This document shows, in pieces, positions 1-49,420 of a DNA stretch of 64,000 nucleotides (the stretch's first letter is position 1; the number at the start of each line of letters is the position of its first letter). This stretch comes from Haemaphysalis longicornis (lineage: Eukaryota; Arthropoda; Arachnida; Ixodida; Ixodidae). Position numbers and translations under genes: made by a program. The stretch lies in contig CM023457.1 of the NCBI GenBank assembly GCA_013339765.2, forward strand, positions 60,133,355-60,197,354, read 5' to 3'. The notes beneath the pieces were generated by a model. That model saw nothing but the letters and a program-made list of their open reading frames with translations. It was not told where the DNA came from and searched no databases.

Positions 1-779
1 TCGTGCCAGATTAGCGCTGCAGGGCGATGCGCGATGCTTCTAGAGAGCGCTGGATTTTTTTTTTCTTGTTTTTTACCACCGAACTGATAAAGATTTTGTG
101 CAAGAACACAAAAGAATGCTTGGATGCATATTTTACAGAGACTCACTCACCCTTCAGTGCCTTTGCGGTGTGGCACAACCGTCAGTTCGGCTAGGTTGAC
201 GGGCCCTCAAAAATCCAAAACTTGGTGTACACTTGATTTATATATTGAATCATAGCCAAGGAACACAGGAACAATGTGTATATCTTAAAATTCCTGAAAT
301 AATTTTTAGTCTCGGTAAAATTGCCGATTTGTGTTTTTTGTATACTTTTCTTGGGGGCTTTTTTCTGATTACTTGACGAATAAACTGTAAGTAATTGTAC
401 CTTTAACAAAACTCCTGCATTGTGTTTCGAAGAGCAATCTATGAGCTACAATTTCATGCATAGCAAGGCTAAGTGTGTCCAGTAGCTCAAGAGAAAAAAA
501 AACGTTTTCTGGAAGCACTCAAAATCGGACGTTTTTCCGCCGTAACGAAAGAGTTAAGCTAACGGCATCTGCTGCAAGCTAAGAAACTGCCTGGCTGCCG
601 CGATCGGCATTTCACTGCGCAGCCATGGGATGAATTGCGGCCGCTCTCATTTCATCCATCAGGTGCCGCTACCCTCTCCTATGCCATCGGAGCTACAAAG
701 CTTTGCAGTCCGCCTTGGTTTTCATTGAGACATTATCTGGTCACTTACGCGCGCTTGCCACATTGGGCGTTTCCCCTCC
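1..779. other. No gene recognised
   Basis: AT-rich sequence with short open frames only. I see no splice-bounded exon, no repeat tail and no tRNA-like segment. Confidence 0.5.
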
Positions 780-909
780 TATATATTCTTGCACCGCGCA
801 CGGGGCGCACGTAACACCGTATGCAAGTGTCTTTGAGAGCGGAGCCAGCCCCAAAAACTTAGTTTAGGGTTTCTACCGAGTCTAAGCTGGCTGTTAATCT
901 TGTGCGCAG

Positions 910-1376
910 GGTCCTGGCATCGGGAAGACATGCCCCCCGATGCGGTGGCCGCAGACGCCAGCGCGATCGTCAACGTCAACAGCCGGGCTTGTGTCATCCC
1001 AGTGATATGCGTGAACGACACCGCCAGACGTGTCATGCAAACCGCCGCCTCGGAGCTGACGGACCTTGAATCGCCAACGGTCGCCGTTCCACTCGCATCA
1101 GACGGTACTGTGGTGGTGTGCAAGGGTACCGATAACTGGTACCAGTTTCACGAGCCGGGAACGTTAACGGACTACCCGAATCAGCCATTTCCTCTTCAGA
1201 GTCTGGTGTGCGGCCACGCCGTGAGAGATGGTGTGGGCTTCTTTGTGGAGGACTCGAACACGGGCATCATGTACAACTTTGAAACGAATGAGGGGAAGGA
1301 GATAGACATTGGTTTGGGCTACCATCTGTCGGTTAGGAGCTGTTTCGGACTGCCCTGGTTTGACCTGGACGACTAA
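910..1376 (+). CDS. Probable coding segment, unknown function
   Basis: An open frame of about 155 codons ends with TAA at 1374-1376. Amino acid use looks genuine: few low-complexity runs, W/Y/F spread through, and alternating strands such as TVVVCKGTDNWYQFHEPGTL and DGVGFFVEDSNTGIMYNF. It could be a last exon entering at an AG (908-909), or a single-exon gene starting at the ATG at 930, with a TATATATT box near 780 and room for a transcription start near 810. I recognise no family; the strand pattern suggests a beta-rich fold. Confidence 0.5.
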
Positions 1377-2374
1377 ATCGTTTGCTCGGGTGGGTGTTGT
1401 TGGTGCTCCTGTGATACCGTGGTGAGTTTGGTTGTTTCGTGCCAGTAGACGTTTTGGGCACGCATAGGCCTGTAGAGTATCTTCTCCGCTGTTCCAAGCG
1501 TGAGCATTGTCACAGCGTTCGGCAGGCTCTGAAACTAGCCTTTGCACATGACTGCTACAGTGACATCTTATAAGCACGCGACAGCCAGCACGAAGGAACG
1601 CGTGCAAGGCAGCCGCAAGTCTCGGGTCCAGTCATGTGTATTTGCACTATCAGATGTCAGGTTTTTACAGCGTCTTTCATATAATGCATAATCATCCTGG
1701 CCCTATACGCCAGCTATCTTCGTGCAACCATTAATCAATCAATACTTTGCACTAGCCGGTAAATTATAGAGTAGGACAAAGTAAATATGCCCAACGGTGT
1801 CTTTACAAGAGTACAAAAGCAGACACTAAACGTCGAAACCATTACCGGGAGAGTGCAATGGTTACCACCTAGTCAAAAAAAAAAAAGTTTTTACTACAAA
1901 GTATTTTTTTACTATTACGTTCCACTTACAATCTTCGAAGCAACGTTTGTTTCTGGACAGTTCACGGTGGAGATGTGAACGAACAAATCCATGCTGCCAG
2001 CCGGTCATTCCATGACAACTGTGTGCTGTTCGAACAACAGTCAAAATCGCAAATTCCTGCAATGACTGAAGGGAAGAAGTAGCGCTGCCTAGATAAAGCA
2101 AAGCTTTGAGTCAGCACGTGGGAACACCTTTATTTCGCCTGTGTTTGGATGGAGTACCATAAGTTCCTGGTGAGCATCCTTTCTCAATAAATAACCAAGC
2201 TAAGGAAGAAAATGGACGCTGTTTCTTTAATCGTGGCATGGCCGCAAGACACCCCACACAACCAAATAAGCTGCTTCTCTTTTTGCAAAAACCTTGCATG
2301 CGTGTGTCGATTTGCTCAATACAGACGGTTGCGCAGCTTGGATAACTACATGGCATTGAGAGCTTACAGTAATA
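1377..2374. other. Non-coding interval before the MITE
   Basis: I see no coding pattern. It probably holds the 3' untranslated region of the segment ending at 1376; there is an AATAAA-type signal near 2190 on the plus strand. Confidence 0.4.
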
Positions 2375-3006
2375 CCCCCATCACACGGCAAATCTAATGT
2401 CATTCAAAGTGAATGGCATTAGCTGTTAGTGGCATTTAGTTCGCCCATGCGGGTCTACGCGGCGAAACAAATGTCATTTGATTGCGATAGCGGTGACTGA
2501 GCTCGCAAAACCGCAAAATTATATTTCGAGTGCACGTTGAATGTTTTTGCAGATATATTTTTTAAAAACATGACAAGGGATTATTTTTTAATAAATAAAA
2601 ATAAGAAAATCACCGGTTGAAGTGACGCAAGTAGACATAACAAGCCGAGACAAGTCCGCAAAAAATCCGGATTAGGATAGCGCGCGCACTGGGGACGGGA
2701 TTTTTTTTTGTTAGTATTTGATGTGTTTCTTTATTTGAACAACAACGGAATAGGAAAATATAAGTTTACTGACAGTTTTTAGAAACAGTATTCTTTGGTT
2801 TATTACTGAATTTTCTTGCCTAGCAGTGTGCCACTGCTGTCCAGGCTACTCATTCGGCTGCTGAATATGGTCCGGGACCCTCAGTTATCCACTAAGTGTC
2901 ATTCACCTCAAATTTCGTTCGGTACTCTCGTGTAGCGCCGAATTAATGACATTTAAAGCGAATGACATTTGTTCTAAATGTCATTAGATCTGCCGTGTGA
3001 CGGGGG
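2375..3006. mobile_element. MITE with CCCCC-rich terminal inverted repeats
   Basis: The left end (CCCCCATCACACGGCAAATC) and the reverse complement of the right end (CCCCCGTCACACGGCAGATC) match at 18 of 20 positions. The palindromic AATGxCATT-type motif recurs inside both ends. Length is 632 bp with no open frame, so it is a non-autonomous DNA element. The target duplication is unclear. Confidence 0.75.
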
Positions 3007-3355
3007 CATAATTTTTTAACCGCACGAACACTTAACTATAACATTATTCATCTTTTCCAGTTCCCGCAGGCAAGCACCTCCATAATATTGAAGGAGTTCT
3101 TCAATTGCAGGTTCAAGCCTAAGGCTGTGGCACACACAGAGCAGCTTCCAACAAGTTCCAAGTCACAGCTGAGTTTGTTTTTGGCAGGTTATAAATCAGC
3201 TGTGCGACTCACGAGCACCTGTTAAGACTAGGGTTTCAGGCTTCAACCCCTGCCTAGCTCTGCAAAGGCATACTGGAACCATGGAAAGAAGGGAAAAAAA
3301 AAAAGACATTTTGGGCACGTCACGACACGCGACGAAGAAGCACGCGGCAAGCGTT

Positions 3356-42216
<38,861 letters not shown>

Positions 42217-42219
42217 CTG

Positions 42220-42357
42220 CGAGGTGTAAGAACACAACATAACAGCTCGCATTCTCAGCACATGGGCGGTAGCGTATTAAAACATGTCGTCGAGGTATAA
42301 GAACACAACATAAAAGCTCGCATTCTCAGCACATGGGCGGTAGCGTATTGAAACACG
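42220..42357. repeat. Tandem duplication, 70-bp unit, beside the first coding exon
   Basis: Both copies read CGAGGTxTAAGAACACAACA, then GCTCGCATTCTCAGCACATG. Copy 1 holds the acceptor region of the first coding exon; copy 2 lacks the AG. Confidence 0.85.
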
Positions 42358-43040
42358 CCCAACCGATCCCATAACATGCACTTCCAGTAGGCAGAAGAAG
42401 CAATGATGTACGCAACTGGGAAATGCAATATATCCCATCTCAGTCAGCCAAAAGGTCATCAGTGAGAGCCTGGACGGAGGCGCCCAGATTTCATGAAGCC
42501 CTCCGACATCGTCGTCCCCTCCCTCTTTCCCTCTGCTTAAAATCTCTCTCTCGCCCTCGCTTTCGATATGAATCACTCAGTTTGCATTCCAAGCTGTGAT
42601 TGGGAGTGTCTGAATGTTAAGCGCATGTAGTGCAATGAGGGGCGAACTCTGGAAACAATGAAAATTCGTTTTTCCTTCCCCCTCCTTGAACCGGCGGGAA
42701 ACCAGGTTCTTCCAAATCAATGAATATTTTTCACTCACTCGACTATTGCGAAGCTGGTTGGTCTAGGCTGCCAGATGCAGTGATTCAAGGGCTTTGCAAC
42801 CAGAAATTTTTCGCAAAACAGCAGGCGTTGTTTGTTAAGCCCCTGAAGCCAGTCATGGGCACCTTTCCGGCAAGAACCAACTGCGTTACGTCTGCAAATA
42901 CCGGTACCACGTAAATAACTAGAGTTCGAAGTTTAAATAAAGAACTGCCTGCAGTTACAATTACTGGGAAACAGTAAAGTCATTACCATTTCGTTCCTGT
43001 AAAAATTGGGGCGTATCAAACAAATGATATGTAGTTGATT
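42358..43040. other. Probable 5' flank or first intron of the main gene
   Basis: I see no repeat and no clear untranslated exon or promoter. The non-coding first exon implied by the acceptor at 42216 should lie here or further right. Confidence 0.35.
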
Positions 43041-43042
43041 GC

Positions 43043-43267
43043 GGGGGTTTAACGCGCCGAAACTACACTTAGGCTATGGAGTGCGCCCTAGTGGAGGACT
43101 CCGGATACATTTCGGACACTGGGGAATCTTTAACGCTCGTCTAAAACCTGACACACAGGCGTTTCCGCTTTTCGTCTCCATGAGAAAAGCAGCCACCGCG
43201 GCTGGGAATCGAACCCGCGTCCTTGGGCTCTGCAGCGCAATGCCTTAGTCACTGAGCCACCGCGGGC
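43043..43267 (-). repeat. tRNA-derived SINE, copy 1 (nearly complete)
   Basis: The minus strand starts GCCCGCGGTGGCTCAGTGAC (A box) and has GGTTCGATTCC (B box) about 50 bp on. The body then runs through TTAAAGATTCCCCAGTGTCC to GCGCGTTAAACCCC. Tick genomes are known to carry tRNA-derived SINEs (Ruka is one); I cannot confirm the family. Confidence 0.75.
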
Positions 43268-43650
43268 ATAAATATATAATTTTTTGGTGAAAAGTTGGAA
43301 AAAAAAACGGGTGGTTCATAAAAATCCAAATTCAGATTTCGCTTAGCAAAAATAAACTATATAATTTTTTTGGTGAAAAGTTGGAAAGGAAAACGGGCGG
43401 TTCATGAAAATCCAAATTCAGATTTCGCTTAATATAATTTGCTTTACAAACGCTAGGAACGCGAAAACGCCAGCCGAATGAGGCCGTTAATTTAGCTACC
43501 GCCAAAGGATCTTATAACTGAAGAGGCGTGCCGTGCCGACACTACCATATAGGATCGCGCTTACACCGCAGTGCCATTAGGCCTCGCGATCGTGGGACCT
43601 ACCATACAACGAAGTCAAATACTTCGCCGTTTGGTAGGTCCCAACCAGTC

Positions 43651-43770
<120 letters not shown>

Positions 43771-44039
43771 GCCGAAGCCACCTTGGGAAATGCATTGCAT
43801 CGACGCAATAAGAAGGTCATCTATTTCCAGAAGGAATAGATGATTTCCAGAAGGAGTAGACGAACGTCTGCATAACCATTTGAAGTGTTTGTTTTCTGTT
43901 GCTGTCTTTTGTTTGCTTTCTACATATCCGTTCTTTTTGTAATTTATTTCTATTGTTTGTGTTCTTTCTGCTTCTTACATTTTTTTTCTTATTTTTCCCC
44001 CTTTGCGTTCAATAGTCGCTTCTTCCGCCACCTCAGGGT

Positions 44040-45986
44040 TCGTCGTCAGGATTGTGCCCGAGGTCATTGCGTTCCTTTCAGGTCTACGGCCGCAGCCGGT
44101 TGGTCGTGCTAATTCCGCAGCATCCACGTAGAGGACATGTGGGAATTCCCGCACAGCTGCCAGAAAATAGCGAGCACGGAAGCCAAAATTATTCTGTCTG
44201 ACTCCAAGACGGCAATAAGAAACTTCCTGGCAGGATCCCTGCCAGCGGCCAAAATCCTGTCGACGTCTATTGGTGACAGATGCAGGCATGTTCGACTTGT
44301 ATGGACACTAGCACACTCGTCCCAACCGGGGAGTGAACTGGCTCACGAGGCAGCCCGAGATTTTGGCAACCAGGCTGACCTCGACGGAGACATCGGGCCT
44401 ACGTTGACGGAGAGCAGGGACAGGCTGGTCACGTACATGGAGACTACGCACCACTACAGGTTGAGCCGCCTCAAGTACCCTGTACCCCACTCTTCCCTCA
44501 ACAGATGGCAGTTCTTTGCGTGGAGGAGACTACAGTCAAACACCTTCCCCGACCCCGTTCTCTACAACCGATATTTCCAAGACACATATTCCGACAGATG
44601 CAAGTGATGTGCAGATAAAGCCACCCTACAACGCATCATGTGGGCATGCCCACAGAAACCTCGTTCACCTAATCGAGCATTAAACATCAGGACTCAAAAG
44701 CAATGGGAGGCCGCCTTGCTCAGCTCTCATCCCGACTCACAACAACTACTCGTCCAGGTGGCGGAAGATATTGCCACTAGGGCCCACGGGCTCAGCGCCG
44801 CCATCTAACGGGGAAGGCCAGGTGACTTTCTCCCTCTCACGACCTTCCTTCTACCAGTTTGGGCTTAAAGGAGCCATGAAGAGAAAACACAAGTTTGGTT
44901 CATTCAAAAGATTGTGTCGTTAGAATCATACTGACACCACTTTTAACGTAAACTTCGCTCAAATAAGCTACATAATTAGGAAAAACGGGAATGGTCATGC
45001 GACCCACCAGCTCATTTCCCGCAACAGAACCTGTGATGTCACATGGGCTAAGCTCTGCGATTGGCGGAGGCTGGCAGAAGCAGACGCAAATTAGGTAGAG
45101 CTTACAAACTAGACGAACGAGCGATTTGCGCTTAAATTTAGGGCACATTCTTTACAAAGCAATAAGAATGATGGGACAAACAGTGGAAGTTACGAAAGCA
45201 CATGTAAGCATAGAAGTACTGATGCGTTCTGCTGTTCGTACTGCGCACAGCATGCTTTGGTTTAGCTGCACAGCACTACGGAGCTTGGGGTTGTCTCAGA
45301 CGACACTGGCCGATTGACGCAAGCAACGGTGTCTTACGTGACCCCATTTGTCGAGCGAGCACTGTTTCAGGGAACGAATATTTTCTCCCAGAACAAAAAC
45401 AAGCCAGGTTTAAATGCGGGCAAAAACAAACCAAACGCTTGCCACGGTATGGTGGCGCCATCTAGGTTACGGAAAGTAAAGAAACGCGGGAACAAACCAA
45501 CACCGCTGTACAGGGTGGAGACAACCTTTGAACGGTCCCGTGCCGCCGCAATTGGGCCAACGGGTTCAACGCGTTATTCTTTTCGTTTCCTACGAGACCT
45601 AGCAACGCGAAACAGACAATATGATTCAAACTTCTTCAGTAAACCGCGTTGCGGCGATAATTTTAGCGCGGTTTTGACCCAATGACTTGCTTCGGCGGCG
45701 AGCGAGCAACCAAACATGGCGGCGCCAGCGTTACGTGTCTCTACCCTGTACGGCGGATGCGTGAATGAAGGTATTCTAGGCTGCAGAGCGGTCGGTTCCC
45801 GTGATGTCACTTGGGACCACGAAAACGCACGATTGAGCGGGAAAATCAAAATTTTAACCTAAATTGTTTAATTTCTCAGTGAATAAAGCACCGTTTGTAT
45901 CCGGACAAGCGCTGGGGGCACTATAAAACATGAAATCTTTCGAATAAAACCAACTTGCATTTTCTCTTCATGGCTCCTTTAAATAA

Positions 45987-46037
<51 letters not shown>
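44040..46037 (+). mobile_element. LINE 3' part with RNase H, split by a MITE
   Basis: The frame reads AKIILSDSKTAIRNFLAGSL and HVRLVWTLAHSSQPGSELAH (RNase H), then a tail with FAWRRLQSN. A TGA follows at 44605, after which the frame continues (MWACPQK) to about 44808. The 3' untranslated region stops at 44865, where a TTAA MITE enters, and resumes at 45979 with TTAAATAAAG and a CT tail. Confidence 0.8.
44870..45978. mobile_element. TTAA-flanked MITE (AGGAGCCATGAAGAG ends)
   Basis: The left end AGGAGCCATGAAGAGAAAAC pairs with the right end (GTTTTCTCTTCATGGCTCCT type, with one or two changes). TTAA lies at 44866-44869 and 45979-45982. Its 1109 bp carry no good frame. Inserted into a LINE 3' untranslated region. 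Confidence 0.85.
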
Positions 46038-46042
<5 letters not shown>

Positions 46043-46104
46043 TGCTATAAAATGCTGTTACCCACCCCCTCTGTAACGGCCTATGGGTCTTGAGGGTGTT
46101 TTAA

Positions 46105-46135
<31 letters not shown>

Positions 46136-46137
46136 AC
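46038..46137 (+). mobile_element. LINE 3' tail with (TAAA)n
   Basis: CCCCCTCTGTAACGGCC, then GGGTCTTGAGGGTG and an AATA repeat (46102-46136): a retroelement end similar in style to the others here. No coding part is attached. Confidence 0.45.
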
Positions 46138-46415
46138 GGTCCATTCAAGTGCCTGTACGTAATTAGCCTCGCGAAAAGAAAAACAAGAATCCGGAAGCCA
46201 TTTTCGCAGCCGTGACAGTCAAAGGCAACCGAACAGAGGTGCGCCATGCGTCTTTCCGGCCTTTCCGAATCTGGGCGGTAGCCGACAACTAATAGAAGAA
46301 GCTGAGATCTTCGGAATCCTCGGAGCGCTCCTATAATCACAACGCATACAGCGTCCGCACAACGGCCCGGCAACGGCCCATGGCCGATGCCACCAAGAAT
46401 GCGCAAGCTCCATAT

Positions 46416-46612
46416 TATCGAGTTTTAGCATAGCGTCCGCTAACGCTACGGCGGCGGGTGGAGGGACCCGACCGGTGCACATTCATTTTGCTGGGACGGT
46501 CGCCCGCCTCGCGGAGGGATGACCTCCGCACCCCCACCACGCGCGCGTGCGCAGTCGTGTCCCGGTAACCTTTAGCGGACGCTGGCCGCTATGCTAAACC
46601 TCTCTATTGTTA
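46416..46612. mobile_element. Small MITE, about 195 bp
   Basis: TTTTAGCATAGCGTCCGCTAA near the left pairs with TTAGCGGACGCTGGCCGCTA near the right, after a one-block shift. GC-rich interior. A related word (GTTTTAGCGTAGCTGGCAGC) occurs at 62.14 kb. Confidence 0.6.
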
Positions 46613-46639
46613 TGGACTCTCACACAGCGAGAGAGAGCT

Positions 46640-47400
46640 CAACAAACCGAACATGACAGATGCATACTCTCGCTGCCGAAAGGCTTTGAGCAAAACTGGT
46701 GTAAGACCACGTGGACACCCGGAAGGAGGTGACCGGAACGCGCATGACGCCACCTGGGAAAGATTACCCGCCGTGCATCTTTCCTGGTCTCTGGACTTTT
46801 AACGTTTTGCTCAGATCCAGCGCCACAACAGTCCACCCTTCACAGAAGAAGAATGGACTAACATGCCGCATGGCCCTGCATGAAGCATGACAGCACCTTT
46901 TACGACAACACCGACAGTACTTTTGCGGGATAAGCCCATCCTCACCCGAAATGAGCGCTCATCAACTAGGCATGCAGTAGCGAATTCAGGATACACGCGT
47001 GGAATTCTAGAGAACGTGTTCACCGAGCCCCACCAGCCTGCCATAATAATCATGAGGTACACGTACTGCGATGCAACCGAGATCTCCGACCTGTCCCACC
47101 TCTTGCGAGGCCGATACGAACACAATCCTCTGTTCCGTGCCAACGCTAACTTACGACACGAAATCGGCAGATACGCTATCATGCGTGACCCTCGCGAAGC
47201 AGTTTAGGGCTTGACCGGAACAATTCGCTGGCTGCAGTATCTGTATGCGTGATTCGAGGCCGGCCTGGACAAGGTCCGCCTTGGGTCCAACCGGTATACC
47301 ACGATGCCGTCCACAACGCGGATGCCGTCTCCAGCGTGTGTCCACCCATTCAAGGCTAATTGTAAACGCCCCTTCCCCCTAAGGCCTTTTACCTCCCTTG
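46640..47400 (+). mobile_element. Retroelement remnant with (CATT)n tail, class uncertain
   Basis: Short frames such as YTYCDATEISDLSHLLRGRY (about 47065) and a 3' end CGCCCCTTCCCC...CTCCCTTGTTGAACTAAC followed by CATT repeats (47412-47480) look like the 3' untranslated end of a LINE. I cannot name the coding part. Confidence 0.4.
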
Positions 47401-47411
47401 TTGAACTAACG

Positions 47412-47480
47412 TCATTCATTCATTCATTCATTCATTCATTCATTCATTCATTCATTCATTCATTCATTCATTCATTCATT
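47412..47480. repeat. (CATT)n microsatellite, about 17 units
   Basis: Perfect array at the end of the preceding remnant. Confidence 0.95.
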
Positions 47481-47639
47481 GTAAGCACACATCGTGCCAC
47501 CGCGTCATGGGAACACGGCTCTGTGAGCACCCCCGCTGGCGCGTCCCCCTGCACTGATAAACACAACCGGAATTGTGTAAAGATCCCTGTTGTGTGTGTA
47601 AAAAATGGTGTAGAAATAAAAAAAAAATGGCGTAGAAAG

Positions 47640-47965
47640 GTATCCAGGAGTTGTCTACGTCATTCCGCAGATTGCCATTACGTATATATTGGCAAATCTA
47701 GAAACTTTGCGAAGCGCCTGCAGCAACATCGAAATGATGTAAACAAGAACCACGTGTCGACAAGCGCCCTTGACGAGCACTGCGATACCACATCGCACAC
47801 AATCAACTGGTCTGCTGCACGTGTCCTCGCAAAAGAAAGGAATGCTACCTCACGCCTGCTACTGGAAGCGCTTCACATACAGACTACGTAACACACGCTG
47901 AATAGGAACGCTGTAAATCTGCCATCAATCTACGCAAGTTGTCTGAGCAGCATTGTGAAACGTAC
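47640..47965 (+). mobile_element. Penelope-like element, GIY-YIG endonuclease remnant
   Basis: Translation CHYVYIGKSRNFAKRLQQHR, then a HxxDxxxNHVSTSALDEHC region and INWSAARVLAKERNATSRLL matches the C-terminal GIY-YIG domain that follows reverse transcriptase in Penelope-like elements (YVYIG, the R of helix 1, and the terminal LLEALHI glutamate). A TAA interrupts at 47889, after which LNRNAVNLPSIYASCLSSIV continues to about 47960. The reverse transcriptase is missing. Confidence 0.75.
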
Positions 47966-48654
47966 TTAAGGCGATTATTTCCCTTCAAGATTTTATTGTG
48001 ACGTTAATTCCTTTTAAACTGGAAATAACTCGTGGTCGGCGTCCTGGTCTTTCTTCTTCAAAATGCATCCCGACCAGACGGGCTTCCGTCATACCCTTGA
48101 CGTCAAGAAATGAACTCAGTGCCGGATCACTACGAGCGAGACCATATGCGGCACACGAAAAAGGCGTGACCAGAACCGCAAGGGGGATGTAGTGTGGAAT
48201 TCCTCGCGCTAAATATCTCACCTATCCCCGGGGCCCTTCTTTCAGTTTCCGCATACAACGTTACCGTTGTGAATTGTATGGGCTTGGCCAGACGCGAGGA
48301 CATTCAACGTAGAATGCAAAAAGGGGCCGGCAACAAAATTTTGCCGATCTTCCTCGAGTGTCCCTTGTGGGAGGACACATACAAAAAGGAAACTGGACAC
48401 ACTAGTCAGTGTTCTTGTGTGTCAAGTCTTTCTTTTGTCAGTGCGTGGAAACCTGCGCTGTCTCTTCTTTGGACACTCAAGAAAGCTTGGCAAAGTTTTG
48501 TTGCCGGCTACTTGCTGCGCACGCTACGTGGAATGTCCTCGCGTGGGTCAAATCTTCCTTTTGCCCGTGTACAAATGTATGCGCTCTTTTATTTTGATGA
48601 AGTCGAACCAATACGCCCAAATAGTCACTATAGTGCAATTCCTGAAGGATTTCA

Positions 48655-48695
48655 CTTTAAGAAGAAGAAGAAGAAGAAGAAAGTTTATTGAAATG
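48655..48695 (-). repeat. (TTC)n tail preceded by AATAAA, minus strand
   Basis: On the minus strand ATTTCAATAAAC leads into a CTT repeat, which looks like the 3' end of a retroelement in antisense orientation. The body is not recognisable. Confidence 0.4.
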
Positions 48696-48884
48696 CAGTA
48701 GACAAGGTTTGTGTACCCTATCACGCCAAATTGCAACACGAACATGTTTTTATATGCGCAAATAAAAGTAACGGTGACGGTATTCGCAGTACCACGAAGT
48801 TTCTTTATTTCCTTCGTTTGTTCATTTCCTTGTTAGGGGTGCTGTGGCATGGGGTGCAACACGTACTTGAATTAATCGACCAGA

Positions 48885-49190
48885 TTTAGGGGAAATCCCC
48901 AAGGTGGAGTAAGTTACTGCAAATGAAAGTTTGACATCCACTTGAATGCAGCCATACGGCTACAAAGGAAAGCTGTACAACTTCCTCAGAAACTTCGCAG
49001 TTGAAGAAGAATTCGTCCTGGTCCAGGATTCAAATCCGGGACCATCGCTTAACCGGAGCAGTCGCTCTACCAACTGAGCTAACCAGGACACTGTACAGCT
49101 TTCTTTTGTAGCCGTATGACTGCATTCAGGTGGATGCCACTTTCCTTTGCAGAAACTTACTCCACCTTGGGGATTTAACCTAAATCTGGT
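48885..49190 (-). repeat. tRNA-like SINE inside an inverted repeat
   Basis: The minus strand carries TCCTGGTTAGCTCAGTTGGT (A box) and CCCGGATTTGAATCCTGGAC (B-box region). Around it, AAATCCCCAAGGTGGAGTAA and its complement flank both ends (about 95-bp arms). The anticodon arm does not fold as a standard 7-base loop, so this is not a working tRNA gene. Confidence 0.65.
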
Positions 49191-49256
49191 CGATTAACAC
49201 CTGCCCTTTACTTCGAGTTGTTGATCGATTCGCTCTCGCGCTACGAACGACTAGCC

Positions 49257-49420
49257 TCCTGGTTAGCTCAGTTGGTAGAGTGACTTCTCCGGTTACACGG
49301 TGGTCCCGGGTTCGAATCCTGGACCAGGCCGAATTTTTCTTCAACTGCGAAGTTTCTGAGGAAGCTGTACAGCTTTCCGTTGTAGCATTCAGGTGGATGT
49401 CAAACTTCGCACGTACTTTA
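49257..49420 (+). repeat. tRNA-like SINE, opposite orientation copy
   Basis: TCCTGGTTAGCTCAGTTGGT, then GGGTTCGAATCCTGGACCAG and a tail (CTTCAACTGCGAAGTTTCTG) matching the copy 170 bp away on the other strand. The acceptor and T stems pair; the anticodon stem does not. Confidence 0.65.

Noticed and set aside
47304..47640. N-terminal half of a 195-codon frame with FIHS repeats
   Set aside because: The repeats are just translated (CATT)n. Only the GIY-YIG part after 47640 is meaningful.
49257..49328. Functional tRNA gene
   Set aside because: A and B boxes and the acceptor and T stems are fine, but the anticodon arm does not form the 5-bp stem with a 7-base loop, and related units form SINE tails.
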